Source: Bacteroidales bacterium (GTDB lineage Bacteria; Bacteroidota; Bacteroidia; Bacteroidales; UBA932). From it: a stretch of DNA of 64,000 nucleotides. The DNA lies in assembly GCA_017445755.1 (NCBI GenBank), contig JAFSSE010000022.1, forward strand, positions 1-64,000, in the 5' to 3' direction. The notes under the pieces are model-generated. The model saw only the letters and a list, made by a program, of their open reading frames with translations. It was not told where the DNA came from and did no database searches. Position 1 is the stretch's first letter; each line of letters starts with the position of its first letter. Positions 1-8,010 of this stretch are shown here, piece after piece. Both the position numbers and the translations under genes were made by a program.

Positions 1-1
1 C

Positions 2-112
2 AGCAGAGTGCTGACGGACAAGACTCCGCTTAGAGACCTGTTTGCTGGTCCCGAGACCCTGGAGGATGTATGCGAAAACGTCGTTCAACTTGAGTTTGTG
101 TTTAGCTGTTAG
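2..112 (+). CDS. C-terminal end of an unidentified protein, cut by the window edge
   Basis: A reading frame enters from the left edge and stays open to a TAG at 110-112, giving about 36 residues that end in ...VVQLEFVFSC. The composition is protein-like (TDKTPLRDLFAGPETLEDV). It converges with the next minus-strand gene and overlaps its stop by about 11 bases, as often seen for tightly packed convergent genes. No family can be recognised from such a short tail. It lies inside the putative tRNA-Asp element, so it is probably another accessory gene. Confidence 0.45.
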   Translation, partial: SRVLTDKTPLRDLFAGPETLEDVCENVVQLEFVFSC

Positions 113-2327
113 TTTTTAAAAAATTTAATTGGACACTAGTGATGTTAATTCTATCAAACCAAGCCTCTTTGACTTTATTCCATCCTACCATCCAGGCAGT
201 AAATGGTGAGATGGCTAAAGTATCAGCAGGAGCATGGTCCTTGTCGAACATGACTTCGTTAGGATAGTGTCCCTCCATAAAAGCGACATTCTCAGCTGGC
301 TGGTAATCAGCATACAAATCAACGGCCCCCATTAGGTGAAGGAGTTCGTGAGCTACAACGCCGGAATGCAGTTGCAAGTTGTCATCTCCATATAGAACTG
401 CGCATCCCATATGCTCCTCTCCGCGTCCCTGCCACCCGGCAAAACTTCGACCGTCGGCATCAACAATCACCAAAAGGGCCGCTCTTGAGCAATCACGCTG
501 ACGCGAGGTATAAAGGAGCTGGTCAACATTGAATTGTTTGTTGGCCATGCTCAGATAATAGTTAGTATCAGCACCATGGCATTCCGGGCAGTCAATGTCT
601 TTAGGGGTTTCTGCATGAACAGTCCAGCCTTCATCAAGCCCAGTATGACCATTAACGAAGGTGATTCTTTTGCCATAATGGGAAGCCTGCTCCTCAATCC
701 AGTGCTCAGCATCCTCAATGAGTGCCATGCGCTTTTCCTTTTCACCTGCTTTGAATTCACCCTCCGAAAGAAATAGGCTATGGATGTAAATCCTCTCTTC
801 TGCGACATCGGCCGCTTCCATTCCCGCATCACAGGTATTGGGTGTTACTTCGGCCCCCTCTGTTTCAACATTTTCTTTGAGAAGATTGAAGCCTGGCATT
901 GCTTCTTTATACTCTATGTCAATATAATGACATTGCTGTCGGATAATGCCCCTTTTTTCAATTGCAGGGCGGAGACAGTATTTTTCATACTTGTCCAGGA
1001 AGTCGGCCAAATCTGCAGGTCCTAGTTTTGATAGGTCAGTGACATGAGGAAAAAACAGTTTACAGTATGCGGTCGCAACCTTCTTTACAGCTTTAACATC
1101 TCGAAGATCAGCACTACCTTCGTAGGAAACAATGTCATCGAATATTGTTCCATACTCGGGACGAGTACGCAGAGAATGAAAGACCTCGGACAAGTATTCT
1201 TTATTGAGGCCCCATCCCTTATATATGCTTTCTACAGTAAGACGAGGGATCTTCCAGCCTTCAATTACTACATGGAATCGGTCAAGCACAGCCGAATTGT
1301 AAAAAGGTTTAGGAAGACATCTGAAGTATTTTTTCTCGACTGGTTTAAGATCAGCCGTAAGCGGAATATTGCAAACCCACATCATCCCACATTCGGACTG
1401 AATACTAACGTTGCCGAAACAGACCGTACCAGATTCAAGGTAGACTTTCAGGGGGGAACTAACAGATTCTTGAATAGAAAACGAGGATATTTCATCTATA
1501 ACATATGCATCAAGTGTTTTAATCGGGCCGAATAATTTAGTTAGCCGGTTGTAAAAAAGCTCTGCAATCGTGGTGTTCCCATGGTCGTGAGTACCCATGA
1601 ATTTGCTTGAGTTTTTATATGTAAACGACTTCCCGGTCCCCTTAGGGCCAAATTCTAACCCATTTACGCCCGGTTCGACAATCGGTAATAGACGAGTCAA
1701 AAATTCGCATTTTTGGCATGTCGCCTCTTCTTCGCTTTCCTTTGAAAAAGACTCCGGAGCATATCCTATCCCACTAATAAGAACATCCAGCCACTCTTCA
1801 AAACTAAATTGCGCCCGGGCCTTCGCATAGTAGTCAAGATCGATTATCTCAATGGGACGAAAAGGGCGGAACGAAATCATATTAACGTATCCGGGTTTTT
1901 TCCCCTCTGCGGGAACATATTCCAAAGTGATATTTCCCCAAATAACCCCATCTGTAAGTGTGTTTTTGTTATCGTCAAGAACTGAGCGAACGATATAGCC
2001 ATTTGCTCCAAGTTCAATATCACGAAGCGTAAACGTTGTTTTCCCTTTCGCCAGATCGCACATAACGCTGAATGCGCATGTAAGGTTTACTGTTTTACCA
2101 TCATTCAAAGCGCGACGGACTGCTCCACTATCGGTAGTCATTTTGTTTTCCAGATACTCGTCAAGAGCATACCTGTCAATTACTCCACCAGAGTTTGTGA
2201 AGCGCATCAATAAATACTCCTGAATATAGACCGGGAGATTACGCCCACCAAATAGAGATAGTCGGGTGCTATCTTTGAATGTACAGAGATCAGGAAAGAC
2301 CTCTTTGACTTTTGTTCCAATTTCCAT
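102..2327 (-). CDS. BrxL-like AAA+ ATPase fused to a metzincin-type zinc metalloprotease domain
   Basis: 741 residues. The first ~480 resemble BrxL, the Lon-like protein of BREX phage-defence systems: an N-terminal domain with the NLPVYIQEYLL motif (30-40), a second motif FSFEEWLDVLISG (174-186), Walker A GPKGTGKS (227-234), Walker B AYVIDEI (274-280) and DRFHVVIEGWKIPR (349-362). After a linker (~480-510) the expected Lon protease domain with its Ser-Lys dyad is not seen. Instead there is a domain with HELLHLMGAVD at 660-670, matching the metzincin HExxHxxGxxD zinc site, a possible Met-turn (NEVM, Met693) and SPFTAWMVGW (707-716). A CPEC pair lies near 580. Inference: ATP-driven DNA or protein remodelling coupled to zinc-dependent proteolysis, probably anti-phage. 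The gene starts 11 bases after the stop of its upstream partner, so the two are likely co-transcribed. No other BREX gene is visible in the window. Confidence 0.8.
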   Translation of the reverse strand: MEIGTKVKEVFPDLCTFKDSTRLSLFGGRNLPVYIQEYLLMRFTNSGGVIDRYALDEYLENKMTTDSGAVRRALNDGKTVNLTCAFSVMCDLAKGKTTFTLRDIELGANGYIVRSVLDDNKNTLTDGVIWGNITLEYVPAEGKKPGYVNMISFRPFRPIEIIDLDYYAKARAQFSFEEWLDVLISGIGYAPESFSKESEEEATCQKCEFLTRLLPIVEPGVNGLEFGPKGTGKSFTYKNSSKFMGTHDHGNTTIAELFYNRLTKLFGPIKTLDAYVIDEISSFSIQESVSSPLKVYLESGTVCFGNVSIQSECGMMWVCNIPLTADLKPVEKKYFRCLPKPFYNSAVLDRFHVVIEGWKIPRLTVESIYKGWGLNKEYLSEVFHSLRTRPEYGTIFDDIVSYEGSADLRDVKAVKKVATAYCKLFFPHVTDLSKLGPADLADFLDKYEKYCLRPAIEKRGIIRQQCHYIDIEYKEAMPGFNLLKENVETEGAEVTPNTCDAGMEAADVAEERIYIHSLFLSEGEFKAGEKEKRMALIEDAEHWIEEQASHYGKRITFVNGHTGLDEGWTVHAETPKDIDCPECHGADTNYYLSMANKQFNVDQLLYTSRQRDCSRAALLVIVDADGRSFAGWQGRGEEHMGCAVLYGDDNLQLHSGVVAHELLHLMGAVDLYADYQPAENVAFMEGHYPNEVMFDKDHAPADTLAISPFTAWMVGWNKVKEAWFDRINITSVQLNFLKTNS

Positions 2328-2338
2328 ATGCTGATTTA

Positions 2339-2911
2339 TTAAAAAGAATAGTCAATAACGGCTCCTTTAATACGAATAAGATGAGTGTCACAGCAAGTCT
2401 CTTCTGCTCCTGTTATCCCTTTAGATTGAACAGGGGTAACACTTGTAACGTCTTTCATATTAGTATGTTGTACGGGCGAAGTAGATGCCTTTTTTAGTCG
2501 AATAACCGCGCCGTCTGGGTTTATCTCGGTATTAAGGTCCCCATGAACGAGAATAGAATCTGTTTTTCGTTCCCTTTCTAAAATGAAAGAAATGTTATCA
2601 GTATAGCAGACTTTATTGAGTTCCTTCATCTGGAAGAATAACCATGATACATTGATTAGAGGTTTATTTCTTTTGACCTCTACTGAACTGACAGTTCTGT
2701 ACATTTCTTCGGTTACAGCAATTCCGTAGTGCTTCAACCTATCTTCAAAGCAGGGATCCCATCTGTGGAAATAATAATAAACCCCATTTATATCAAGAGA
2801 TATCCTATATTTATAATGAAGGTAGTAACGCCTCAGAAGGAGGAGCCACCCACGAGTAATTCTGTTAGCGATAAAAGCTAGAGCCCGCCTGATAGTATTC
2901 TTGATATCCAT
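2339..2911 (-). CDS. Unknown small protein, first gene of the BrxL-metalloprotease cassette
   Basis: 190 residues from ATG 2911 (MDIKNTIRRAL...); an in-frame start 54 bases further upstream (2965) would give 208. The N-terminus has a basic, partly hydrophobic stretch (TRGWLLLLRRYYLHYKYR) that could touch membrane or nucleic acid but is not a clear transmembrane helix. A middle part rich in Tyr and Trp (GVYYYFHRWDPCFED) looks folded, and the last ~60 residues are polar and probably flexible. I recognise no family. It lies immediately upstream of the BrxL-like gene on the same strand. Being small, unique and paired, it could be a sensor, substrate or specificity subunit of that protein; this is inference from position only. 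Confidence 0.6.
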   Translation of the reverse strand: MDIKNTIRRALAFIANRITRGWLLLLRRYYLHYKYRISLDINGVYYYFHRWDPCFEDRLKHYGIAVTEEMYRTVSSVEVKRNKPLINVSWLFFQMKELNKVCYTDNISFILERERKTDSILVHGDLNTEINPDGAVIRLKKASTSPVQHTNMKDVTSVTPVQSKGITGAEETCCDTHLIRIKGAVIDYSF

Positions 2912-2965
2912 TCGTCCATTAGGTTTCTGCCCTATAAGACGATAAGGACTCGGAAATATTTGCAA

Positions 2966-3190
2966 TCAATTCAAAATAAAACAAGAAACTATTTTGCCGG
3001 AATAGTGTGGTGCCAACTCAATATGTGGTGGTTGTAGATTACAACAATTGAAGGTGTGAGATAAGTGCATCCGTTAAAAAAAGGGACGGAAGTTTAATGG
3101 GCCAATGTGCCATAGAATGCCGTAGAATAGCGTTTTTATAAAACTTAGAATACCGGCCTACATAGTCTGGGGTCGAAAGTTTACAAAAAC
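2966..3190. other. AT-rich intergenic DNA of the element
   Basis: No open frame worth calling on either strand. It must contain the promoter of the minus-strand cassette, but I find no convincing TAnnTTTG box reading that way. Its right half holds the first three copies of the TAGAAT repeat. Confidence 0.5.
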
Positions 3191-3211
3191 CTTGTTTCAT
3201 ACGCTTAGAAT
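3113..3211 (+). repeat. Four direct TAGAAT repeats beside the tRNA-Asp junction
   Basis: TAGAAT occurs at 3113, 3123, 3146 and 3206, all in the same orientation, and two copies share the longer form CTTAGAAT. They end about 100 bases from the tRNA fragment. Short same-strand repeats near an attachment core are typical of arm-type integrase or excisionase sites. A chance cluster in AT-rich DNA is possible. Confidence 0.35.
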
Positions 3212-3222
3212 GCGTATATTTG
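3192..3222 (+). promoter_or_regulatory. Bacteroidetes-type promoter reading towards uvrA
   Basis: TTG at 3192-3194, 20 bases, then a perfect -7 box TATATTTG at 3215-3222. It points to the tRNA fragment and uvrA and lies on the element side of the junction, so it may have taken over expression of uvrA after integration. Confidence 0.5.
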
Positions 3223-3313
3223 TGATGGCCAAAGGTGAGTGTGAGATGCGTGTGACGAAAATTGGCCTTTTGTAATTAACTGAGAGTAAAGCGATTAAGT
3301 GTTGCGGGATACA

Positions 3314-3355
3314 CTGTCACGCCGGGGGTCGCGAGTTCGAGCCTCGTCCGCACCG
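3314..3355 (+). mobile_element. Displaced 3' half of tRNA-Asp(GTC): attachment-site remnant
   Basis: From the anticodon loop CTGTCAC (3314-3320) onwards the sequence is that of a tRNA-Asp: 3' side of the anticodon stem GCCGG, variable region, T-arm GCGAG-TTCGAGC-CTCGT (3331-3347), acceptor strand CCGCACC and discriminator G at 3355. Upstream of 3314 there is no matching anticodon 5' strand, D-arm or acceptor 5' strand, so this is not a whole gene. Tyrosine integrases commonly use exactly this anticodon-to-3'-end segment as att. The orientation predicts the intact tRNA-Asp on the plus strand to the left of this window, with the element between. Confidence 0.8.
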
Positions 3356-3363
3356 CTTAAAGA

Positions 3364-3393
3364 TGCCTTACAACCGCTTGTAGGGCATTTTTT
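3364..3393 (+). terminator. Rho-independent terminator of the ancestral tRNA-Asp
   Basis: Nine-pair stem (3364-3372 with 3379-3387, one G-T pair), six-base loop and T6 at 3388-3393. It sits 8 bases after the tRNA fragment and only 6 bases before the uvrA start codon. Confidence 0.8.
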
Positions 3394-3399
3394 ATTAGT

Positions 3400-6195
3400 A
3401 TGCCCCAGGAAGGAAACATCATTATTAAGAAGGCAAGAGTCAATAACCTCAAGGAGATCTCCCTCGAGATCCCCCGGGGGCGGCTTGTCGTTATTACCGG
3501 AATATCGGGTAGCGGGAAATCTTCGCTCGCCTTCGATACCCTTTTCGCAGAGGGGCAGCGGCGCTTCGCCGAGAGTCTTTCCTCCTATGCGAGGCAGTTT
3601 CTGGGGAGGATGTCAAAGCCGGATGTGGAGCTTATTGAAGGAATCCCTCCGGCGGTTGCCATCGAACAGAAGGTGAATACGAGAAATCCCCGTTCCACGG
3701 TCGGTACTACAACGGAAATATATGATTATCTGCGTCTTCTCTTCGCAAGGATAGGGCGGACCTATTCTCCTGTTTCAGGGAAGGAGGTAAGGGCCCATAC
3801 GGTCGCCGACGTGATGGAGAGGATTTTCGACGGGAGTGTCGTTTCCTGCTATGTTCTCTCTGATATCGGCTGGGATAAGCGGACCGACAAGGTCGAGCTG
3901 ATGCTCCAGCTGAAAGAGGAGGGCTACAGCCGTTTTTTCAAGGATGGCATTATCCCGATCGAGGATGTGATGAGGGAGGCGGAAAATGGCGCCTATCCGG
4001 AGGGGCTGCTTCTTCTTATCGACCGCGCGAGGATATCGGATGACCCGGATCTCCGAACCAGAATCAGCTCTTCCCTCGAAACCGCCTTCTCCAAGGGGGA
4101 CGGGCGTCTTGTCCTTCGCCTCGAGGACGGGGAAGGGAAGGTAACCATGGAACCCTTCTCATCCCGGATGGAACTGGACGGACTGACTTTCCGCGAGCCG
4201 GATGAATACCTTTTCAGTTTCAACAGCCCTCTCGGGGCCTGCCCGGTATGCGGCGGGCTCGGGAAGATCATAGGCATCAGCGAGGATCTGGTCATTCCCG
4301 ACAAGGCGAAAAGCATTTACGATGGGGCCATCGCCTGCTGGAAGGGAGAAAAGATGGGCTGGTTCAAGGACCATATGGTCAGGGTCGCGGAGCGTTATCA
4401 TATACCCGTTTTCGAGCCGTATTGCCAGCTTTCGGACGAGGTGAAGGACATTATCTGGAATGCCCACAGCGTAGAGGGGGATGAGGATTCCCTTATAGGA
4501 ATCAACGAGTTCTTTTCATGGGTAGAAGCCAACCGGTATAAGATTCAGTACAAGTATATGCTGAGCCGTTTTTCCGGAAGGACTGTCTGCGGCGAATGCA
4601 GGGGCAGCCGGCTTAGGAAGGAGGCGCTCTGGGTCCGTGTCGGCGGTAAAACCATCCACGAACTCCTTTCTATGACCGTCGAGCAGCTGATGGCCTTTTT
4701 CGACGCCCTCCACCTTACTCCATACGAGGAAGGCGTTGCGGGAAAGGCGGTTGAAGAAATCATGTCCCGGCTCCGCTACATCAGCGACGTGGGGCTTGGA
4801 TATCTTACTCTCAGCCGGAGCAGTAACACCCTTTCCGGCGGCGAGAGCCAGAGGGTCAGCCTTGTGACCGCGCTCGGAAGTTCCCTCGTCGGGTCCATGT
4901 ATATCCTCGACGAGCCCTCCATCGGGCTTCATCCGAGGGATACGGCCCGCCTGATAGGGGTTCTGAAACGCCTCCGTGACATCGGGAATACGGTAATTGT
5001 CGTCGAGCACGATGAAGAAATCATCCGTGCGGCGGACTATCTTATTGATATGGGTCCCAGGGCCGGCGAGGCGGGCGGAGAGGTCGTGTACTGCGGTTCA
5101 CCCCTGGGAAAGGGGGATTCCCTTACGCTCCGTTACCTCTCCGGGGAAATCGCCCGCTACGCCAGGAAAAAACGTCCCTTCCAGTACTCCATCACCATCG
5201 AAGGCGCCATGGAGCACAACCTCAAGAACATCGACGTCCGTTTCCCCCTCGGCGTCCTTACGGTCGTCTCCGGGGTCAGCGGCAGCGGCAAGTCATCCCT
5301 TGTCGGAGATATCCTCTATCCGGCCATGAGGAGAAGGATAAATGAAACCGGGGATCTTCCCGGAGTATTCCGCTCCCTCGGCGGGAATCTGGACCGGATT
5401 ACCCGTGTCGAATATGTCGACCAGAATCCGATAGGGAAGAGTTCCCGATCGAATGCCGTTACCTATCTGAAGGTTTATGATACCATCCGGAAGCTCCTTT
5501 CGGAGCAGCAGTTCGCCAAAATCAACGGCCTGACGCCATCCTTCTTCTCTTTCAACCAGGAAGGCGGACGCTGTCCCGAGTGCCAGGGCGACGGCTTTGT
5601 CCGGATAGGGATGCAGTTCATGGCAGACGTGACCATGGTCTGCGAGGCCTGCGGAGGAAAGCGTTTCAAGCCGGAAATTCTCGAGGTGAGGTATGAGGGG
5701 AAGAATATCGACGACATCCTTAACATGAGCGTTGCGGAGGCCATTGAATTCTTTGGAGGGGCTAAAGACGCGCTCGCACGCCAGGTTGCCGCCGAACTCC
5801 AGCCGCTTGTGGATGTGGGACTCTCCTATATCCGGCTTGGGCAGCCCTCCAGCACCCTTTCCGGCGGTGAAAGCCAGAGGATCAAGCTGGCCTATTTCCT
5901 TTCTTTGAGCGCCGATGACAAGCCCCGGAAGGACAGGATTCTCTTCCTTTTCGACGAGCCGACTACGGGTCTTCACTTCTATGACGTTGAAAAGCTTCTC
6001 AGATGCTTCGACGCCCTTCTGGACAGGGGCCATACGGTCATTGTTGTCGAACATAATCCGGATGTCATACGGAACGCCGACTGGGTCATAGACCTTGGAC
6101 CTGATGCTGGAGACAGGGGCGGGGAAGTAGTCTTTGCAGGGACTCCTGAAGACCTCGTTTCGAAAGGCGGAACCTTTACTGCGCAGTATCTGTAA
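3400..6195 (+). CDS. uvrA: Excinuclease ABC subunit A
   Basis: 931 residues, the normal UvrA length. It is the damage-recognition ATPase of nucleotide excision repair, acting as a dimer with UvrB in the cytoplasm. The two ABC modules are clear: Walker A GISGSGKS near residue 35 and GVSGSGKS near 625, signature LSGGESQR near 478 and 819, with Walker [10 protein letters not shown] and FDEPTTGLH. Zinc-binding CPVCGG (~280) and CPECQG...CEACGG (~724-750) are present. The N-terminus ([18 protein letters not shown]) aligns with the family start, so ATG 3400 is kept although it lies only 6 bases after a T-tract and has no visible Shine-Dalgarno. The end overlaps the convergent Stealth gene by 20 bases. 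Confidence 0.97.
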   Translation: MPQEGNIIIKKARVNNLKEISLEIPRGRLVVITGISGSGKSSLAFDTLFAEGQRRFAESLSSYARQFLGRMSKPDVELIEGIPPAVAIEQKVNTRNPRSTVGTTTEIYDYLRLLFARIGRTYSPVSGKEVRAHTVADVMERIFDGSVVSCYVLSDIGWDKRTDKVELMLQLKEEGYSRFFKDGIIPIEDVMREAENGAYPEGLLLLIDRARISDDPDLRTRISSSLETAFSKGDGRLVLRLEDGEGKVTMEPFSSRMELDGLTFREPDEYLFSFNSPLGACPVCGGLGKIIGISEDLVIPDKAKSIYDGAIACWKGEKMGWFKDHMVRVAERYHIPVFEPYCQLSDEVKDIIWNAHSVEGDEDSLIGINEFFSWVEANRYKIQYKYMLSRFSGRTVCGECRGSRLRKEALWVRVGGKTIHELLSMTVEQLMAFFDALHLTPYEEGVAGKAVEEIMSRLRYISDVGLGYLTLSRSSNTLSGGESQRVSLVTALGSSLVGSMYILDEPSIGLHPRDTARLIGVLKRLRDIGNTVIVVEHDEEIIRAADYLIDMGPRAGEAGGEVVYCGSPLGKGDSLTLRYLSGEIARYARKKRPFQYSITIEGAMEHNLKNIDVRFPLGVLTVVSGVSGSGKSSLVGDILYPAMRRRINETGDLPGVFRSLGGNLDRITRVEYVDQNPIGKSSRSNAVTYLKVYDTIRKLLSEQQFAKINGLTPSFFSFNQEGGRCPECQGDGFVRIGMQFMADVTMVCEACGGKRFKPEILEVRYEGKNIDDILNMSVAEAIEFFGGAKDALARQVAAELQPLVDVGLSYIRLGQPSSTLSGGESQRIKLAYFLSLSADDKPRKDRILFLFDEPTTGLHFYDVEKLLRCFDALLDRGHTVIVVEHNPDVIRNADWVIDLGPDAGDRGGEVVFAGTPEDLVSKGGTFTAQYL

Positions 6196-7159
6196 AATCG
6201 ATTCCGAGCCGTTTCCCGATCCAGTCGAGGAAGAGGGCGCGCTCCTTGTCGGAGGCCTCCGGCAGGGAATTCATGCAGCCGAACATGAGGGCAGCTTTCC
6301 CCTCGGCTTCCCGGAGCTTCCTTTCCATATAGTTTTTCCTGCCTTTTCCCGGCTTGAAAAAGACCGTGCGTCCTTTCGGGCTTCGGAATTCGGCCTTTCC
6401 GAGCTGCTCTGCGAGGACATAGAAGAAACCCTGGACATTGAACTGGCTTTCATCGCGGAAACGATGTGCCAGATTCTTCTCTTCGACATCCGGGTGGGCG
6501 TCAAACCAGGTGCAGAGGATGTCTTTCCGGAGCGGATGCGGCTCGTGGGGCATCAGCCAGAAGTGATTGGATCCCAGGGCCCTGGCTCCGTTTGCGAGGG
6601 AGTCCTTGTAACCGAAGGGCTTGTGGCCTTTTTTCTTCGGCTTCAGAAAACGCTGGATACGGACGAAGGGAACGCTGTAGCGGTCAGCGTAGCAGATAAC
6701 CTTGCCATCCGGGGTGAACAGGTCCTTTTCCTCTATCGGAGCGGTGAAGAAGAAATCGTCGTTCATGTAGATAAAGCGGTCTGAAAGACCCGGAATGCGG
6801 CAGATGACGGTTTCTACTGATATGCTGTTGAAAACAGGGGTGTGACGCTCCAGAGAGCCGCGGAAAAGGGTGTTCTGGTCTATAATTCTGATTTCCACCC
6901 TGCTCTCCGGGAAATACTTCCGAATGAAATCCCCGAGCTGAGGGTCCTGGCGGTTTGTCACTATGAAAATACGGCCGACAAAGGGGGCGAACCGAAGGAT
7001 TGAGGCGACGCTGAAGCGGATCTCATCCGCCTGGAGGAAGCGCTGGGGACCGGCGATGTCAGCGAGGGTGTCTTCCCGCTTTCCGGTCAGATATTGCTGC
7101 CTCTCGGCCCTGAGTACCGGGTCATTGCCGTTTACCCAGGTCATTACTACGTCAACCAT
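6176..7159 (-). CDS. Stealth-family sugar-phosphate transferase
   Basis: 327 residues with the conserved regions of Stealth (CR1-CR4) proteins, which transfer hexose-1-phosphate from UDP-sugars onto cell-surface polysaccharides: CR1 VDVVMTWVNGNDP at 2-14, CR2 DEIRFSVASILRFAPFVG...IFIVTNRQDPQ near 45-77, CR3 around YMNDDFFFTAPI, and CR4 with HPDVEEKNLAHRFRDESQF. No signal peptide, so it is cytoplasmic. Last gene of a minus-strand operon; it starts 5 bases after the upstream glycosyltransferase. With that context it probably adds a phosphodiester-linked sugar to capsule or exopolysaccharide. The exact donor and acceptor cannot be read. Confidence 0.88.
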   Translation of the reverse strand: MVDVVMTWVNGNDPVLRAERQQYLTGKREDTLADIAGPQRFLQADEIRFSVASILRFAPFVGRIFIVTNRQDPQLGDFIRKYFPESRVEIRIIDQNTLFRGSLERHTPVFNSISVETVICRIPGLSDRFIYMNDDFFFTAPIEEKDLFTPDGKVICYADRYSVPFVRIQRFLKPKKKGHKPFGYKDSLANGARALGSNHFWLMPHEPHPLRKDILCTWFDAHPDVEEKNLAHRFRDESQFNVQGFFYVLAEQLGKAEFRSPKGRTVFFKPGKGRKNYMERKLREAEGKAALMFGCMNSLPEASDKERALFLDWIGKRLGIDFTDTAQ

Positions 7160-7164
7160 GGGGC

Positions 7165-8010
7165 TTAGAGGATCTTATGGAATTTTTCGGGAATCCGGAC
7201 CACTAATTTGAGCCCGAGGGTCGTAGGTTTGTTGAGGGTGTGGATTGCACGGGTATGGACCTGGATCCAGCGCATCAGGGGGACCAGTTTATCCCACTCT
7301 CCCGGCTTCGTATTGGTGATGACGCGGATTGTCCGGGCGCGGCGCTTTAGGTGGGCGGACCAGCCGTTGGCAATCCGGTCAGAGCCGTCAATACGTTCCT
7401 GAAGGCGTTTGAAATCTATGCAGCCGAAGTGGAAGAGATAGAGATTCGGGTCGATATGGTACTGGTGGCCCTCGACGCGATGGAAGCCCGAGCCCCATTC
7501 AATGGGTTCCGAAAGGGTGTTGGTTTTAGTATAGCGCGAAGAAAGATAACCATAGGTCCGCTGCTCGAGGAAGGGGCGGGAAGGGTCAATCGGCTGCTCT
7601 GTATTCAGGTTTTGGCCGACATCTATCCCGAGTCCGGAGACGGAGCCCTTGATTTTGAGCGAAGAGAGGTATTCCGGAAGGGAGAGGCCAAGGTCGGGGT
7701 CCACAACGAGGAATTCGTCCACATCGGTTCCTATCACTATGTCATAGCGCTCAAAAAGTTCCTCGGCACGTTTTGAGAGGAAGCGGATACGTCCTTTGTC
7801 CGCGCGGGCAACGTTTCCCGCGACCCGGTCGCAGAGCACGGCGTTTGTCCCTTCGCAGCAGGGGGGAATATCCTGGTCTTTGCCGTCGAAAAAGATATAA
7901 AGATTTTCCTTCCCGAGGCGCTCTCCGTAGTAGGAGACCCATTTCTTCAGGAAGAACTCATCGTTGCGCACCATTGTCAGGGCGCAGATTCTTTTTCCAT
8001 TCTCAGGCAT
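7165..8010 (-). CDS. GT-A-fold glycosyltransferase (GT2-like)
   Basis: 281 residues. The start, CALTMVRNDEFFLKKWVSYY, is typical of the Glyco_tranf_2_4 group that opens with 'MVRNE..FL..W..YH'. The metal-binding DxD is GTDVDEFLVVD near residue 95. No membrane segment. Its start overlaps the end of the upstream GT4 gene by 8 bases and its stop is 5 bases before the Stealth gene, so the three enzymes are translationally linked. It likely adds one sugar to the same surface glycan. Donor and acceptor are unknown. Confidence 0.8.
   Translation of the reverse strand: MPENGKRICALTMVRNDEFFLKKWVSYYGERLGKENLYIFFDGKDQDIPPCCEGTNAVLCDRVAGNVARADKGRIRFLSKRAEELFERYDIVIGTDVDEFLVVDPDLGLSLPEYLSSLKIKGSVSGLGIDVGQNLNTEQPIDPSRPFLEQRTYGYLSSRYTKTNTLSEPIEWGSGFHRVEGHQYHIDPNLYLFHFGCIDFKRLQERIDGSDRIANGWSAHLKRRARTIRVITNTKPGEWDKLVPLMRWIQVHTRAIHTLNKPTTLGLKLVVRIPEKFHKIL

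Noticed and set aside
3281-3355. A complete tRNA gene ending at 3355
   Set aside because: Only the part from the anticodon loop onward fits tRNA-Asp. The 5' acceptor strand, D-arm and 5' anticodon strand are missing, so it was called a 3' fragment.
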